This document shows, piece by piece, positions 1 to 11,940 of a stretch of 64,000 bases of DNA (position 1 is the stretch's first letter; every line of letters begins with the position of its first letter). A model generated the notes under the pieces. The model had not been told where the DNA came from, ran no database searches, and saw only the letters and a program-made list of their open reading frames with translations. Source of the DNA: Apostichopus japonicus (taxonomy: Eukaryota > Echinodermata > Holothuroidea > Aspidochirotida > Stichopodidae); NCBI RefSeq assembly GCF_037975245.1, contig NC_092578.1:18371321-18435320 (forward strand), written 5' to 3'. Made by a program: the position numbers and the translations under genes.

Positions 1-143
1 AACCCATAGCCAGAGAAATTAGGACCGTTAATTTGTTTTATTAATGAATGATATTGTGTCCTTTGTTCCTTAATTATGTTTCGTAGTCTCTTTAGTTCTC
101 TGTATACTAACTTAACTTAAGTCTCCCTTACATTTGCACATAT

Positions 144-440
144 ACCGGTGCTGTGGCGAAGTGGATAAGGTCGGGGGCATTTGAATCAATGAGGCTTAGC
201 GATCGGGAGGTTTCGGGTTCGATACCCGGCCGGGTCATATAGTAAGGTGGGTTTTTTTTTTTTATCTAAGAGCAATCTACGGTTTCCCACCTGAAATGAC
301 TTTCGAAATTAGAAAGATTCCAAATTTGAGTTAAAATGTTTTATTGGAAGCCATAAGCCCTTGTGGGTTTCTCCCACATTTGTGGTCGATTAAGCGTCGT
401 AAAAATAACTGCTGGTTATTATTAGTATTATTATTACGAA
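144..440 (+). mobile_element. SINE A copy 1, tRNA-Ser/Leu-like head with ATT-rich tail
   Basis: The left end resembles a class II tRNA. It has an A-box-like TGGCGAAGTGG near 153, a long variable-arm region, and a B-box-like GGTTCGATACC near 216. A tRNA-unrelated body follows, then an AT-rich tail of ATT/TTATT units. The body (gcaatctacggtttcccacc near 270, ctcccacatttgtggtcg near 371, aagcgtcgtaaaaataac near 391) recurs at 38131-38443. Tail and pol III boxes together are the hallmark of a tRNA-derived SINE. It is not a functional tRNA gene: an extra base disrupts the T arm and the body is fused directly behind it. Confidence 0.85.
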
Positions 441-2403
441 GCGTATACGTTTTAGCATACAAACTAGCTTTTTAATCGTTAGGTTCGATCAAAATGACTG
501 CACATTCACTCACGTTCTTTTAGCCCTCTCAACAGATGAAGAGATCACATAAATCACATAAAGAGGTAAAAAATAAGATGATTAAACGTATGCTGCGGAA
601 TATGATGCACATTCTAACGGTTTCATATACAGTCCGACACACACAGACACACAGACGCACCTATACCCATACAGACAATTATAGACAAATAATTGCAAGA
701 GAAATGAAAAGCGAAAATCGTCAATATAAGAGAATTTCTGAGGTTGCTTTATGTCTGCAAGAAACATTGCTTCCAGGGACTTGAATGGAGAGTTCTAAAT
801 AATTTAAAAAGAGAAGTGGATGCCGGAGCAATCTCCCGTTGTCAGGTAAGTTTGAATGAGTGCAGACAAAATATGTAACTGTGTTACTGACATCCCAATA
901 ATTCGCCTTAGGGAAATTTATGATCTTTCGACAACCATAAACTAACCTCTTTCTTTACTGAAAATGGGGAGAATCAGCTTATATCGATTGTGAAATATAA
1001 ACTACGGTGTGCCAGTACTTAATTTATATTGGCTGTACCTGAATCCATCTTATTAATAATAGTAATAATATATATATATATATATATAATAACATATTTC
1101 TTATGGCAATACTGGCAGGAGAATTATATTCAAAGTACAGTGGCAAAGCAGTTGGTTACATCTTTTTTCTCCCTTTCCGTTTTTTTTGTGCCAAATTTTA
1201 AAGAAATATATGGCTCTTTTTTACTAATTAACAGCAGGAATCAATACCTTACATACCAAGCTATGTTAATTAGAAAAGTTTACGAGAAGATTAATAACTA
1301 CAGTTCTGTAAAGTCTGGTGAAATGAAAGAACATCAAAAGCGATTTACCTGTCAATAAATAAAAGCACAAAGTGGTGCAGTTGTTGTTTTAGCTGGTTGT
1401 CAAGGGCATTTTTATCACTTGTTTGTTCATTGTCCTAATATTCCTTGGATGCAGTTTTGATCAAATGTTAAGTATGCAGTAATGTTTTGTTTTAGCTTTC
1501 ATATCCTCACTGTAGTATATATATTTATATATCTAGGACAGTTTTCATAATCTAAGCTCGTTGAGAAATAAATAGCTGTTTTCAAAAAAAAAATTTCATC
1601 ATTAAATTTCAATGGAGAACAAAACCTGATGGTTCGGAAGCCATTTTGCATTAATTGTTTCCTGCGGAGAACGCATGGAAATCTATATATGACTGATGGG
1701 TCCCTTCGGGGGTTTTGTAGTAATATATTCTTGGTGAACGAGACGAAACGTGCAAGAAATCATTATTTATGAACACTTTTCTTGACAAAAAGAAAGTCAT
1801 TAATAGTGATTTATTAATAGAACTTTTGTTTTATATCTTATGCAATGTGCTATGTTTTAGAGAAAGACGTGGTGTCGGGTACCTTGTTATCCAGAGCGTT
1901 GGGCCCAGACTCATAACAACGAGACTTTTCAAACATAGTTCACAAAATTCACAGCGAAGACGAAAAAGCGAAAATTAAAATTCTCGAGATTAATAGATAT
2001 TTATGAATAACATTTTGGGAAATAGTCTCGTTATGATTTCCGCCGCCGAATCAAATTCGATTTCACAAAACCAGTTAAAATGTTGATCTGTTGTTTAATA
2101 TTTCCAGCGATTGTTCTTACACGAGCGTTCCCGTCGGCATGCATAGCTTATAGCCTCATATTCGTAAACACCTTGGCGAAACTTGAAACTTTGGTACCTG
2201 GCTTCAGACCACTACCTTTGTTCTGTTTGTGTTTCGTCGACACTTTCCCACGACTTTGTTTTCATCGAGCTTTTTTAATTATTGAAACATCAAGTGATCC
2301 ACGTATGAAAACTCTTCACTGTGTTTCGTCTCATGATCTTTGTTTCGCCAGTCTTCTATAGGATGTCACGTGATTCGTCTTCCACACATTCTTTTGTATA
2401 TCA
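441..2403. other. No gene seen; AT-rich DNA
   Basis: I see no supportable gene. The stretch holds short CA/GT runs near 635, a small (TA) run near 1070-1090, and AT-rich sequence. A consensus donor (CAG|GTAAGT at about 846) has no convincing exon in front of it: every frame upstream carries a stop within about 40 bases, or no matching acceptor is seen. Confidence 0.6.
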
Positions 2404-2512
2404 GTATTGTATGTATTTGTATGTATTTGTATGTATGTATGTATGTATGTATGTATGTATGTATGTATGTATGTATGTATGTATGTATGTATGTATGTAT
2501 GTATGTATGTAT
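2404..2512. repeat. (TATG)n microsatellite abutting a SINE tail
   Basis: About 26 near-perfect TATG units end at 2512, directly against the 3' end of the minus-strand SINE B copy (2517-2736). On the minus strand this is a (CATA)n tail. The copy at 6980 also starts with a short TATG run, so the array probably grew from the element's own tail. Confidence 0.95.
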
Positions 2513-2516
2513 TTTA

Positions 2517-2736
2517 GATCCTCCTGCAAGCAGGAGCTCGCGAAGAAGCCTCATAGGCTTATCAAAGCCGCAAGCTGACCGAAGTCAGTCTCTTAGATTC
2601 ATATTTAACGTCCATGATTATGAATTGTCAATTGTCAACAACTCTGTAACTGGACGACATACATTAATCTGGAGTGACTCGAACCGGGGACGTAATGATT
2701 GGAAGGCACCGGTGTTAACCACTGAGCTAACACTCC
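2517..2736 (-). mobile_element. SINE B copy 1 (tRNA-derived, reverse orientation)
   Basis: Read on the minus strand, it begins with a tRNA-like head: GGAGTGTTAGCTCAGTGG (acceptor strand plus A box), then GGTTCGAGTC (B box) and CACTCC closing the acceptor stem. About 150 bases of body follow, ending in cctgcttgcaggaggatc and a (CATA)n tail. Near-identical copies lie at 43330-43569 and 53369-53590, and a diverged one at 6980-7208. The open frames crossing it are not genes. Confidence 0.88.
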
Positions 2737-3299
2737 TGTATTAATGAATATAAATGAAGGCTAATCGGAATTGCCTACACTTTCAAGGTTGCAACTCACC
2801 TCCATTATTTGGTCACAGAGTATTTAGTACAGATTTTTGATACAGATGTTGTAATATCAAACATCCACCAATCTGCATGTCGTCTGGTAAATAGATGCAA
2901 GGGTGTAGATTTGGAAGTTATCATAGTTCGTAGAGTTGAGAAATCGATGGGAAAGTTATTGCATCTATATCTTCACTCACTTAGGCTACTGTCAACTTCC
3001 TTGCAACCACCCGATACACACAGAGAACACAGTTACTACTGTAAATTTTAAAGTTGTGTACCAAAGTAAAAACTGAATCGTGCTATAAATCGGTAGCATG
3101 TACTATTAGGATTACAGTAAGAACTGAGGATATGTGTAATTCTCTGTGTGAAATCTCTGTGTGAATTGGCTGTTGCAACAGATCACTGTAAAACAATTTA
3201 TATTACTCTTCGCATGTTGTCATATAATGAAAGTTAACTTATATAACAATTTTACTGTCATTAGCAATTACAATATATAATAGTTAAACGAGTTAATTA
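2737..3299. other. No gene seen
   Basis: AT-rich single-copy-looking DNA without a supportable exon or repeat. The short open frames here have no recognisable motif. Confidence 0.55.
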
Positions 3300-3307
3300 G
3301 ACACAAG
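3300..3307 (+). repeat. Left target-site duplication GACACAAG
   Basis: These eight bases are repeated exactly at 4818-4825, bracketing an element whose ends are CATGGGCGGG and CCCGCCCCTG. Eight bases is the duplication length of hAT transposons. Confidence 0.8.
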
Positions 3308-4817
3308 CATGGGCGGGATTACGGGGGGGGGGCAAGAGGGGGCGGGCATTTGCCCCCACTTTTTCCCAGACCTTAGTTCACTTTTGTGTCGTTTTTGCAG
3401 ACAAATGTGCACAACCCTAATCGAAATTATTCCCCCGCAACAGCTCTATCAAATAGGCCTATTTGTTTCGAATCTAAGTCGAATTTGTGTTAACATCGTA
3501 ACATGTAGCATGCAGAATAACTGGAGCACAGGTTACGAATCCTGGAGCTAACACACTAGCGATTCAATTCTGCATGTGATGAATCCACGGCATGTGCTAC
3601 AGTGCTAGCTTCAGGAATTGATTTTCAACGTTGCTGCTCTAATGAATGCGTTGAATAACTAAATACAGAGAAACGATTTACGAAAGCCAGATTTGCATAT
3701 TGGGTATATCAATAATTAAATTCAACACACTGACACATTCCACACCCCCCACCCCGTGTCATTCAATTCGCCACACATGAAAGTGTCAGCGGACGTCGTC
3801 TAGCCCTTCATTAACAGTAAGTAACATTTAAGTATTTATTATGCATTTCTATGTTGCCTAATAATCTGGCAATAGTTCAAACATAATGCTGGTACTGCCA
3901 GGTAATAATTTCATTTTCAAAATCTCAGCCAGTACTATGAAATGACCCGTAAATATTGCTCCATGTTGCACCTAGTCGCATTGTAAAATCCAAAAAGTCA
4001 CCCCGCCTAGACTTCAGTGGCGACGGAACCGGTGGACTTGAGGGGCTTATTCTCCATGAAAAAAGTGGGGGGTTATAAAGGTATGTTCAGCCCCCAATAT
4101 TTGCCAAGTGCTCCAAGAAGTGGGGACCGTGGGGAGAATTTCGAAGTGGGTGCTGAACATATTCTTGATCGGTCCAATGCACAATATACTAATAATTTTA
4201 GGGGGAAAGAACTGTCTAGATGCGATTTATTGTTACCAGAGGTGTCATTTTTGCTGATCTAGGATTTCCTTTTTGCTTAAATTTCGGCGCGCCGCACCAA
4301 CTGATGGTGGTGCACCGCCTAAATAGTGACGAATAAGCTTCAGTTGTACATCACCATATTCTTCTATCCGTCCTCCCTTAATTTACACACGTTCATTAAT
4401 TGTTTAGATGCAATTTAAATCTTATTATATGGGTGTTAATTTTACCGATCTAAGGGTACCTTTCATCGAAAATTTCGACGCTCCTTGCCAACCGATGATG
4501 GCGCTCCGCTTAGATAGTGACGTATAACAAAAGTCGTACATCACCATCTGACCATATGTTCTACTATTAATCCTCTTCAAATTTTTAAACGATAATTAAC
4601 TATCTAGATACAATTGCAGACATGAGATCCATATTTCAAGGATGGGTACATGCAGCTTAGAGCACTCGGGAAGTGCTGTTTCCGGCCATCTGGAGGGTTT
4701 GTAAAGCCAAAAAATTTCTTGTACGCTCCGCGCCAACTGATGGTGGCGCTCCGCTTAGATAGTCTTGCTGGCAGGTTTGCCCCCCCCCCCACTTTCAAAA
4801 CTCAAAACCCGCCCCTG
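3308..4817. mobile_element. hAT-like nonautonomous element with target-site duplication
   Basis: The termini are inverted: CATGGGCGGG at the left and CCCGCCCCTG at the right, matching at 9 of 10 positions and continued by G-rich and C-rich runs. An 8 bp duplication (GACACAAG) flanks it. No transposase frame is seen. The interior from 4015 (CAGTGGCGACGGAACC) is related to the element at 15145-16230 and may be a second insertion or a chimera. Three diverged copies of a hairpin block lie at about 4281-4328, 4471-4518 and 4716-4763. Family assignment rests on duplication length and CAG-like ends, not on protein. Confidence 0.72.
4281..4763 (+). repeat. Three copies of a GCGCCA...TGGCGC hairpin block
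   Basis: Blocks of about 48 bases at 4281, 4471 and 4716 share the layout cgctcc, gcgccaac, gatggtggcgctccgc, ttagatagt. Each can fold as GCGCCA/TGGCGC with an 8-base loop. The same block occurs once in the MITE at 15514-15919 and once at about 16135-16183. Confidence 0.75.
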
Positions 4818-4825
4818 GACACAAG
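4818..4825 (+). repeat. Right target-site duplication GACACAAG
   Basis: Exact match to 3300-3307 at the other end of the element. Confidence 0.8.
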
Positions 4826-4837
4826 CCTTGTAATTGC

Positions 4838-5110
4838 ACCAGTGCTGTGGTTGAGTGGATCAAGGCGGTGGCATAACAAGCAATACTACCCACTGGCAGG
4901 ACAAATCTACGGATTTCCCATCTGAAAGTGTCTACCAAGTTCAAAAACAAAATATCACCATATGAGCCAAAAGCTGTAAATTGGATATCCAAGCGACGTG
5001 AAGTGTAAGTTTCACGCCATTCGGCTTCTGCAACATGCCTATTTGGCTGTTTGGCGTCGTAAGATAATTTCCTAATTCTATACAGTTATAATAATGATTT
5101 TAGTTGTTTT
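4838..5110 (+). mobile_element. SINE A, diverged copy
   Basis: It starts with gtgctgtggttgagtggat (the A-box region of SINE A) and keeps aatctacggatttcccatctgaaa and tggcgtcgtaagataa from the SINE A body. The B box is eroded, and the tail is a degenerate AT/ATA stretch. It represents an older copy or a different subfamily from those at 144 and 38131. Confidence 0.65.
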
Positions 5111-5130
5111 AATGATAATCATACTGAACT

Positions 5131-5415
5131 TTGCTGTCGTTCAACCTAACTCACAGTTTAAGAAGCATTTTGTATGCATGGTTCCATCTCACCTTAGATA
5201 GACAAATCACTCAAAAGATACTCACAATTTTGGATAACAATCCTCCCTCCTCCGCAGGTATTGACTTACCAAAGGTCACAAAAAAGTGCAGAAAACGTAT
5301 AGTCTTTGAATCTATGCCAGGTGAATTTGAACTTTTTTTTATGGTTGCGTCAACTTATTCTGCAGTATTGACAACATTTAGGCCAATGGACTTTCTGACC
5401 GGGATCAAATGCTGA
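5131..5415 (+). pseudogene. Possible transposase relic (pogo/Tigger-like), very tentative
   Basis: This 94-codon frame is not low-complexity. It contains KILTILDNNPPSS about residues 29-41 and TTFRPMDFLTGIK about residues 81-93. In pogo/Tigger transposases the second catalytic Asp lies in an LLLDNxPxH motif, and a QPMDQG motif follows some 30-40 residues later. Here the spacing is longer and several motif residues are wrong, so this is at best a decayed fragment. Alternatively 5258-5320 inside it is a host exon (separate entry). I cannot decide between them, and chance is also possible. Confidence 0.2.
5258..5320 (+). CDS. Candidate 63-nt phase 1-1 exon, weak
   Basis: The left flank is a pyrimidine-rich acceptor (cctccctcctccgcag) and the right flank is CCAG|GTGAAT. 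The segment has an even codon number. In the frame with one base carried over at each end it reads IDLPKVTKKCRKRIVFESMP without a stop. Phase 1-1 exons are typical of shuffled extracellular domains and match the other two candidates in this window. I recognise no domain in it. The overlapping transposase-relic reading is the main competitor. Confidence 0.22.
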
Positions 5416-5420
5416 CGGGT

Positions 5421-5994
5421 TGATTCTCAAATCACACGCTCCAGATAAAATGTAACAAAATTTACGGTTGAGAAAATTTCAGCAGATTGCTTGAATAAAG
5501 GATTGTATATTGGTATTATATCATCCTCTCACGTCCCCAGACTCAAATTGGACCTGATATCCCCCCTCCCCCCCCCAAATGCTTTCGGCGGTCACATTTG
5601 GAGAAGGATTTGACACTCCGATTGAAAAACAAGTGAAAGGATAACGAAATGGAGCATCATGTGGTTAAAATTAGTTGACATTCAAACAATCATACCTACA
5701 GTGAGAAACAAGATGTTGTGATGGGGATTTCAGCTTATATTGTAGAAGTTATTTTGATATTACTGCAAGTTTCATACGAATGTTACGTTTTCGGCCACCG
5801 GAATATCTAATTAAATACCAGAGGCGTCATTGAAAGTTTTGGTAATTCAAATTCCATGTGAAGAAGATTGCAGTAAATTAATTTGAAGACGACGATGTAA
5901 ATGGATGACAAAAGCTAAGGATTTTTAGTTTCCTTAAAACAACAAGAGAATGACGAGTATTCATTAAAGAAATATTCTTAGTTAAGGAAAACCA
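5421..5994. other. No gene seen
   Basis: AT-rich DNA with one C-rich run (about 5560-5577). No supportable coding or RNA feature. Confidence 0.55.
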
Positions 5995-6240
5995 TGGAAC
6001 ATCACTTCAACTGATGGTTATGAACTTTCCCTCTAAGTAACCATGGCGTTAATATATATGGCGTTTATATCAAGTCAATATATCAAGTTTATAAATCTCC
6101 CGTTAGGTAACCATTTTATTCCCATATGCGTACGTTGTTATGGTAGCTATATCAAGTCAATATATCGAGTTCATACATCTCCCGTTAGGTAACCATATCA
6201 TTCCCATATGAGCACATTTTTATGGTCGTTATATCAACTT
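5995..6240 (+). repeat. Tandem repeat, about 82 bp period, 2-3 copies
   Basis: The segment tatatcaagtcaatatatc followed by ctcccgttaggtaaccat and cccatatg occurs twice, 82 bases apart (ctccc at 6097 and 6179). A diverged third unit with ccctctaagtaaccatgg lies near 6029. Confidence 0.8.
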
Positions 6241-6979
6241 CTGCATATATAGACTAGTTCAGTTTGCTACTCTACTTCTCAAACTTAACTACGCAGGTCG
6301 CGTTACCTAACATTTACAAAGGACTACAAAGGTTTTGTATAAATGTAACATTATGCGTGTTTGATCAGTCATTATTCTGTGTAATGTCTAGGAACTCAGC
6401 ATTTCAATAAAAATGTTAAACTGCCTGAATTTGTTCATCGACGTATAAACTGTCATCGTTTGTTACTCTGATTTTACAGATGAAATAGAATCCGTTGTTG
6501 TAGGAGAATTCTTTTAGTGATGCTTTACGTAATGTTGTTTGATGGTTGAAAGCAAACTGGTTATCGAAATGCCATCTAGTTTGTCACGTAACAAAACCGA
6601 ACATGATTACATGTTTTATTAAGCCATCAATCACAAAGACTAGTTTTCTCATATCAGATAAGCCAAATGAAAAAAAAACATTTTCTAGGACGGTGCAACA
6701 TTGTCATCACTATCCATCAATTTGATTCTTAGAGAAAGTAACATCTTAGACAAAATCCTTCTTATTTTTTACCATTTTGCGATAAATTCTAAACCGTCCG
6801 TTTATTTCAAACTACATTACCGTTTACAAAGTTAACTTGTTTGCATGAAAGATACGTGATTTCGACAAAGAAAAGCCGTTTGTCAGTTTATTAGACAAGG
6901 TAATGACTAGATTGGTATACTGAAATAACATGCTGTTCAAACGCGCCCCGGTTTAGGGTTGTATGTATGTATGTATATG
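6241..6979. other. No gene seen
   Basis: AT-rich DNA. An acceptor-like site at about 6480 opens into a frame that stops after a dozen codons and has no matching donor. Confidence 0.5.
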
Positions 6980-7208
6980 TGATCTTCCCGCAAGCAGGAA
7001 CTCGCGCAAGAAGCCATGGAGGCTTATAGACTCGCAAGCTGGCCGAAGCCATTCTCTCGGCACACATTCATTTTACGTCCATGTCAGGAAGTTGTTATTG
7101 AACAACACCCTTGCCAGACGACACACATTGCTGTCGGCGGGAAATCGAACCGGGGATCTCATGACTGGGAGACGCCGGCGTTAACCACTAGGCTATACAC
7201 TCCGCCGG
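6980..7208 (-). mobile_element. SINE B copy 2, diverged
   Basis: On the minus strand the head runs CGGCGGAGTGTATAGCCTAGTGG through B box GGTTCGATTTCCCGCCG, so a 6-7 bp acceptor-like stem (CGGCGG/CCGCCG) can still form. The body ends in ttcctgcttgcgggaagatc, and a short (CATA)n tail lies at 6961-6976. Sequence is clearly more diverged than the other three copies. Confidence 0.8.
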
Positions 7209-7525
7209 GTTAATGATGGGAGAGGGATAACGGATATAAAGGTTTCCTAACAATTGTCGAGAGGGCCAAAGGTCAAGTGTTGCCGGGGAAGTATTGTCAC
7301 CGTTCCTCTTTTATCGTTCTCCAATTGCTCATGAATACCATATAATTAATATACCGTACTATACCGCATCAAACGATGTTGCAAATGTAATTGTTTTTTA
7401 CTTTCAGTTTACGTATAAATGTTAATATACCCCATAGGGTCTTTGATCACCAGAGGATATTAACTTTGTTTAGTGAAAAAGAGAAACTGTTTTTCAGTTT
7501 TCCTCTTTTTAATCTTTATCTGCAG

Positions 7526-7601
7526 ACGGACATTATCGCTAACTTTATTTCGGAATTCATGACATCTTAAAGATTCTTTCAAGTTCAAGACGAATATGTC
7601 G
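7526..7601 (+). CDS. Candidate 5' exon ending ATG TCG | GTAAGT
   Basis: A very good acceptor (pyrimidine-rich stretch ending aatctttatctgcag) and a perfect donor (TCG|GTAAGT) bracket 76 bases. All three frames carry stops, so it cannot be an internal coding exon. However, an ATG at 7596-7598 follows an in-frame TGA and would start a protein Met-Ser with the intron in phase 0. It could therefore be a 5' UTR exon with the start codon, a noncoding RNA exon, or a chance site pair. No downstream phase-0 exon with a signal peptide was found, so no product can be named. Confidence 0.28.
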
Positions 7602-7622
7602 GTAAGTTGGATAAAGAAATAA

Positions 7623-7623
<1 letters not shown>

Positions 7624-7684
<61 letters not shown>
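7624..7684. repeat. (TA)n microsatellite
   Basis: About 30 pure TA units, preceded by aaagaaataaataaa, which resembles the reverse complement of the tail shared by the elements at 38741 and 52131. The hammerhead-like motif begins immediately to its right. Confidence 0.97.
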
Positions 7685-7688
<4 letters not shown>

Positions 7689-7690
7689 AG

Positions 7691-7707
7691 ACTAGTGGAA
7701 CACTAGT
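7691..7707. repeat. Perfect hairpin ACTAGTG-GAA-CACTAGT
   Basis: A 7 bp inverted repeat with a 3-base loop, next to the stem I strand of the hammerhead-like motif. The same sequence recurs at about 56006-56022 with the second hammerhead-related copy, so it is part of the element. Confidence 0.85.
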
Positions 7708-7755
7708 AGTTGTAACTCAGAGTTTCACGCGTTGAGCGATCATCAGACAACATAT
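7706..7755 (-). ncRNA. Hammerhead-ribozyme-like motif, family 1
   Basis: Minus strand, in order: GTTGT (7751-7747, stem I), core CTGATGA (7746-7740), stem II CGC/GCG around UCAAC, core GAAA (7726-7723), a 2 bp stem III AC/GU with loop UCUGA, cleavage triplet GUU, then ACAAC (7713-7709) that pairs with GTTGT. All three helices and both invariant core strings are in the right order. The usual G-C at the base of stem II is replaced by U and U. Hammerheads are known in Penelope-like elements and metazoan retrozymes. Activity is untested. Confidence 0.62.
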
Positions 7756-7824
7756 AGCATATATATTGGGCTATATATATAGGATATATATAGGTTATAT
7801 ATATATAGGTTATATTTATATAGG

Positions 7825-7861
<37 letters not shown>

Positions 7862-7864
7862 TAT
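7752..7864. repeat. Imperfect AT/TATAGG-rich tract
   Basis: Repeated blocks of ggctatatatata and ggttatatatata grade into pure TA by 7826-7855. Confidence 0.85.
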
Positions 7865-10540
<2,676 letters not shown>

Positions 10541-10548
10541 TGTTTTAG

Positions 10549-10638
10549 TCGTTGGTTTGTGTGAAGGCAAATCGATCACGCTTGCCATGGTGACATCCTC
10601 CTCTATAACAATACTAACGGTATACCTGGATTATTCGG
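10549..10638 (+). CDS. Candidate 90-nt phase 1-1 exon, CUB-domain C-terminal-like
   Basis: Acceptor tttattatttgttttag and donor CGG|GTATGT bracket exactly 90 bases. Only the frame with one base carried over at each end is open. It reads [17 protein letters not shown] and then YLDYSG. The end of a CUB domain typically reads GxSLTLxFxTDSSxxxxGFxxxYS, so the hydrophobic pattern, the TSSS block and the final YLDYS fit its last strands, although the usual Gly-Phe is missing. Phase 1-1 is the usual phase of CUB and other shuffled extracellular exons. It would be secreted or extracellular. A remote Ig-like reading or a chance frame remains possible. Confidence 0.33.
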
Positions 10639-10935
10639 GTATGTATTACATTGGTCTTTCGTTATCCGAACCCGATACCCGATGAGCATACCGTAGCAGT
10701 GTATAGTCCATTGCAACAGCATACAGCCCTACAGGACAATAAACTCAATTACCCTGGTCTTTTTTTTTATTTCATATTCGAACAACCACCGTTCTCAACC
10801 TTGCGAATAATGATTAACGGTACCTGCCATATCATTTAAATATACAAAAAGAGGACTATATGGGGTCCTTTATTTGTCGGTTCATTAATTTAATACAGGG
10901 AAAATGTGAAATACGCATGCAGATGCCGTTTTCTC
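10639..10935. other. No gene seen
   Basis: AT-rich DNA between the candidate exon and the foldback element. Nothing else supportable. Confidence 0.5.
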
Positions 10936-10942
10936 CCCTGCC

Positions 10943-11376
10943 TATGGAACGCGAAAAGGGCAACATGATTTTGTTGTCTAAACTAGGTTTGATGCTGTCT
11001 AAACTCAAGTTGTTGCTGCTATTTTACCATGTTGCTGTTGTTCGTTGATGTCTAAACTTACGTTGATGTCTAAAGTCACATTGACGACTAAACGCGCCTT
11101 AATGTCTAAACTCACGTTGATTTATAAACCTTACGGTTGATGTCTAAACTCACGTTGATGTCTAAAACTTTCGTTGCTAAGTTAACTTACGGTTGATATC
11201 TAAACTCACGTTGATGGCAACAACGTAAGTTTAGACAAAGACGTATGTTTAGACAACGGAAGTTAAGACATCAACGTGAGTTTGAGCAACAACGTAAAAC
11301 AGCAGCAACAACTTTAGTTTAGACAACAACAACAAACTTGACAACTCAATAAGTTTTTCCTTTTTCGCGTTCCATA
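10943..11376. mobile_element. Foldback element with 18-bp subrepeats
   Basis: The outer arms tatggaacgcgaaaaggg (10943-10960) and cctttttcgcgttccata (11359-11376) are inverted repeats with one mismatch. Between them the left half carries repeated gttgatgtctaaactcac units (about 11040-11215), and the right half carries the complement, such as acgtaagtttagacaa and gacatcaacgtgagtttg (about 11216-11345). The whole can fold into a long imperfect hairpin. No transposase is visible. It looks like a foldback-type nonautonomous element or an expanded MITE. Confidence 0.75.
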
Positions 11377-11380
11377 CCTG

Positions 11381-11809
11381 CCCACCTCTTTGGCTGCAAA
11401 CATTGTGAATTTCCACAATTCCCTAAATCTTAGCCTATAATCACAAATCATCATCATCATCACCGTTATAAATATAGAGCACCATCACATGACCCGAATA
11501 CCTCTATATAATTAAATTCATGTTCTACTAATGCGTTCACGTTAGTGGTATATCATCAAACAACCTTTTAGATTAACAAGATCATCAATCACATTTTAAC
11601 ACCATGTTCGAGTAGACGTTAGTTTATCTCATTCATGTTAGAATCGCTTGACATTCAATCAACATGATCATTGAACATCACAATGTTATGCTTACTAACA
11701 TTGCCCGTTAATCGGAGATCATTGATTTATATTCTTTGCGCTATGTTCATGATAGGTACTGCATACGGCAGTATATCAACATTAGACCATGGGTATATAA
11801 CCGGAAGAC
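11381..11809. other. No gene seen
   Basis: AT-rich DNA with a short (ATC)n run near 11446-11461. No supportable gene. Confidence 0.5.
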
Positions 11810-11843
11810 TATATGTATGTATGTATATATATAAATTTATATA

Positions 11844-11927
<84 letters not shown>

Positions 11928-11940
11928 TACATATACACAT
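11810..11940. repeat. (TA)n/(TATG) microsatellite
   Basis: TA units interrupted by TATG and TTTA, about 130 bases. Confidence 0.95.

Noticed and set aside
144-235. Functional tRNA-Ser/Leu gene
   Set aside because: The T arm is disrupted and a conserved non-tRNA body follows; identical bodies occur at 38131, so it is a SINE.
781-860. Exon ending at CAG|GTAAGT (about 846)
   Set aside because: The donor is good, but no acceptor with an open frame could be placed in front of it.
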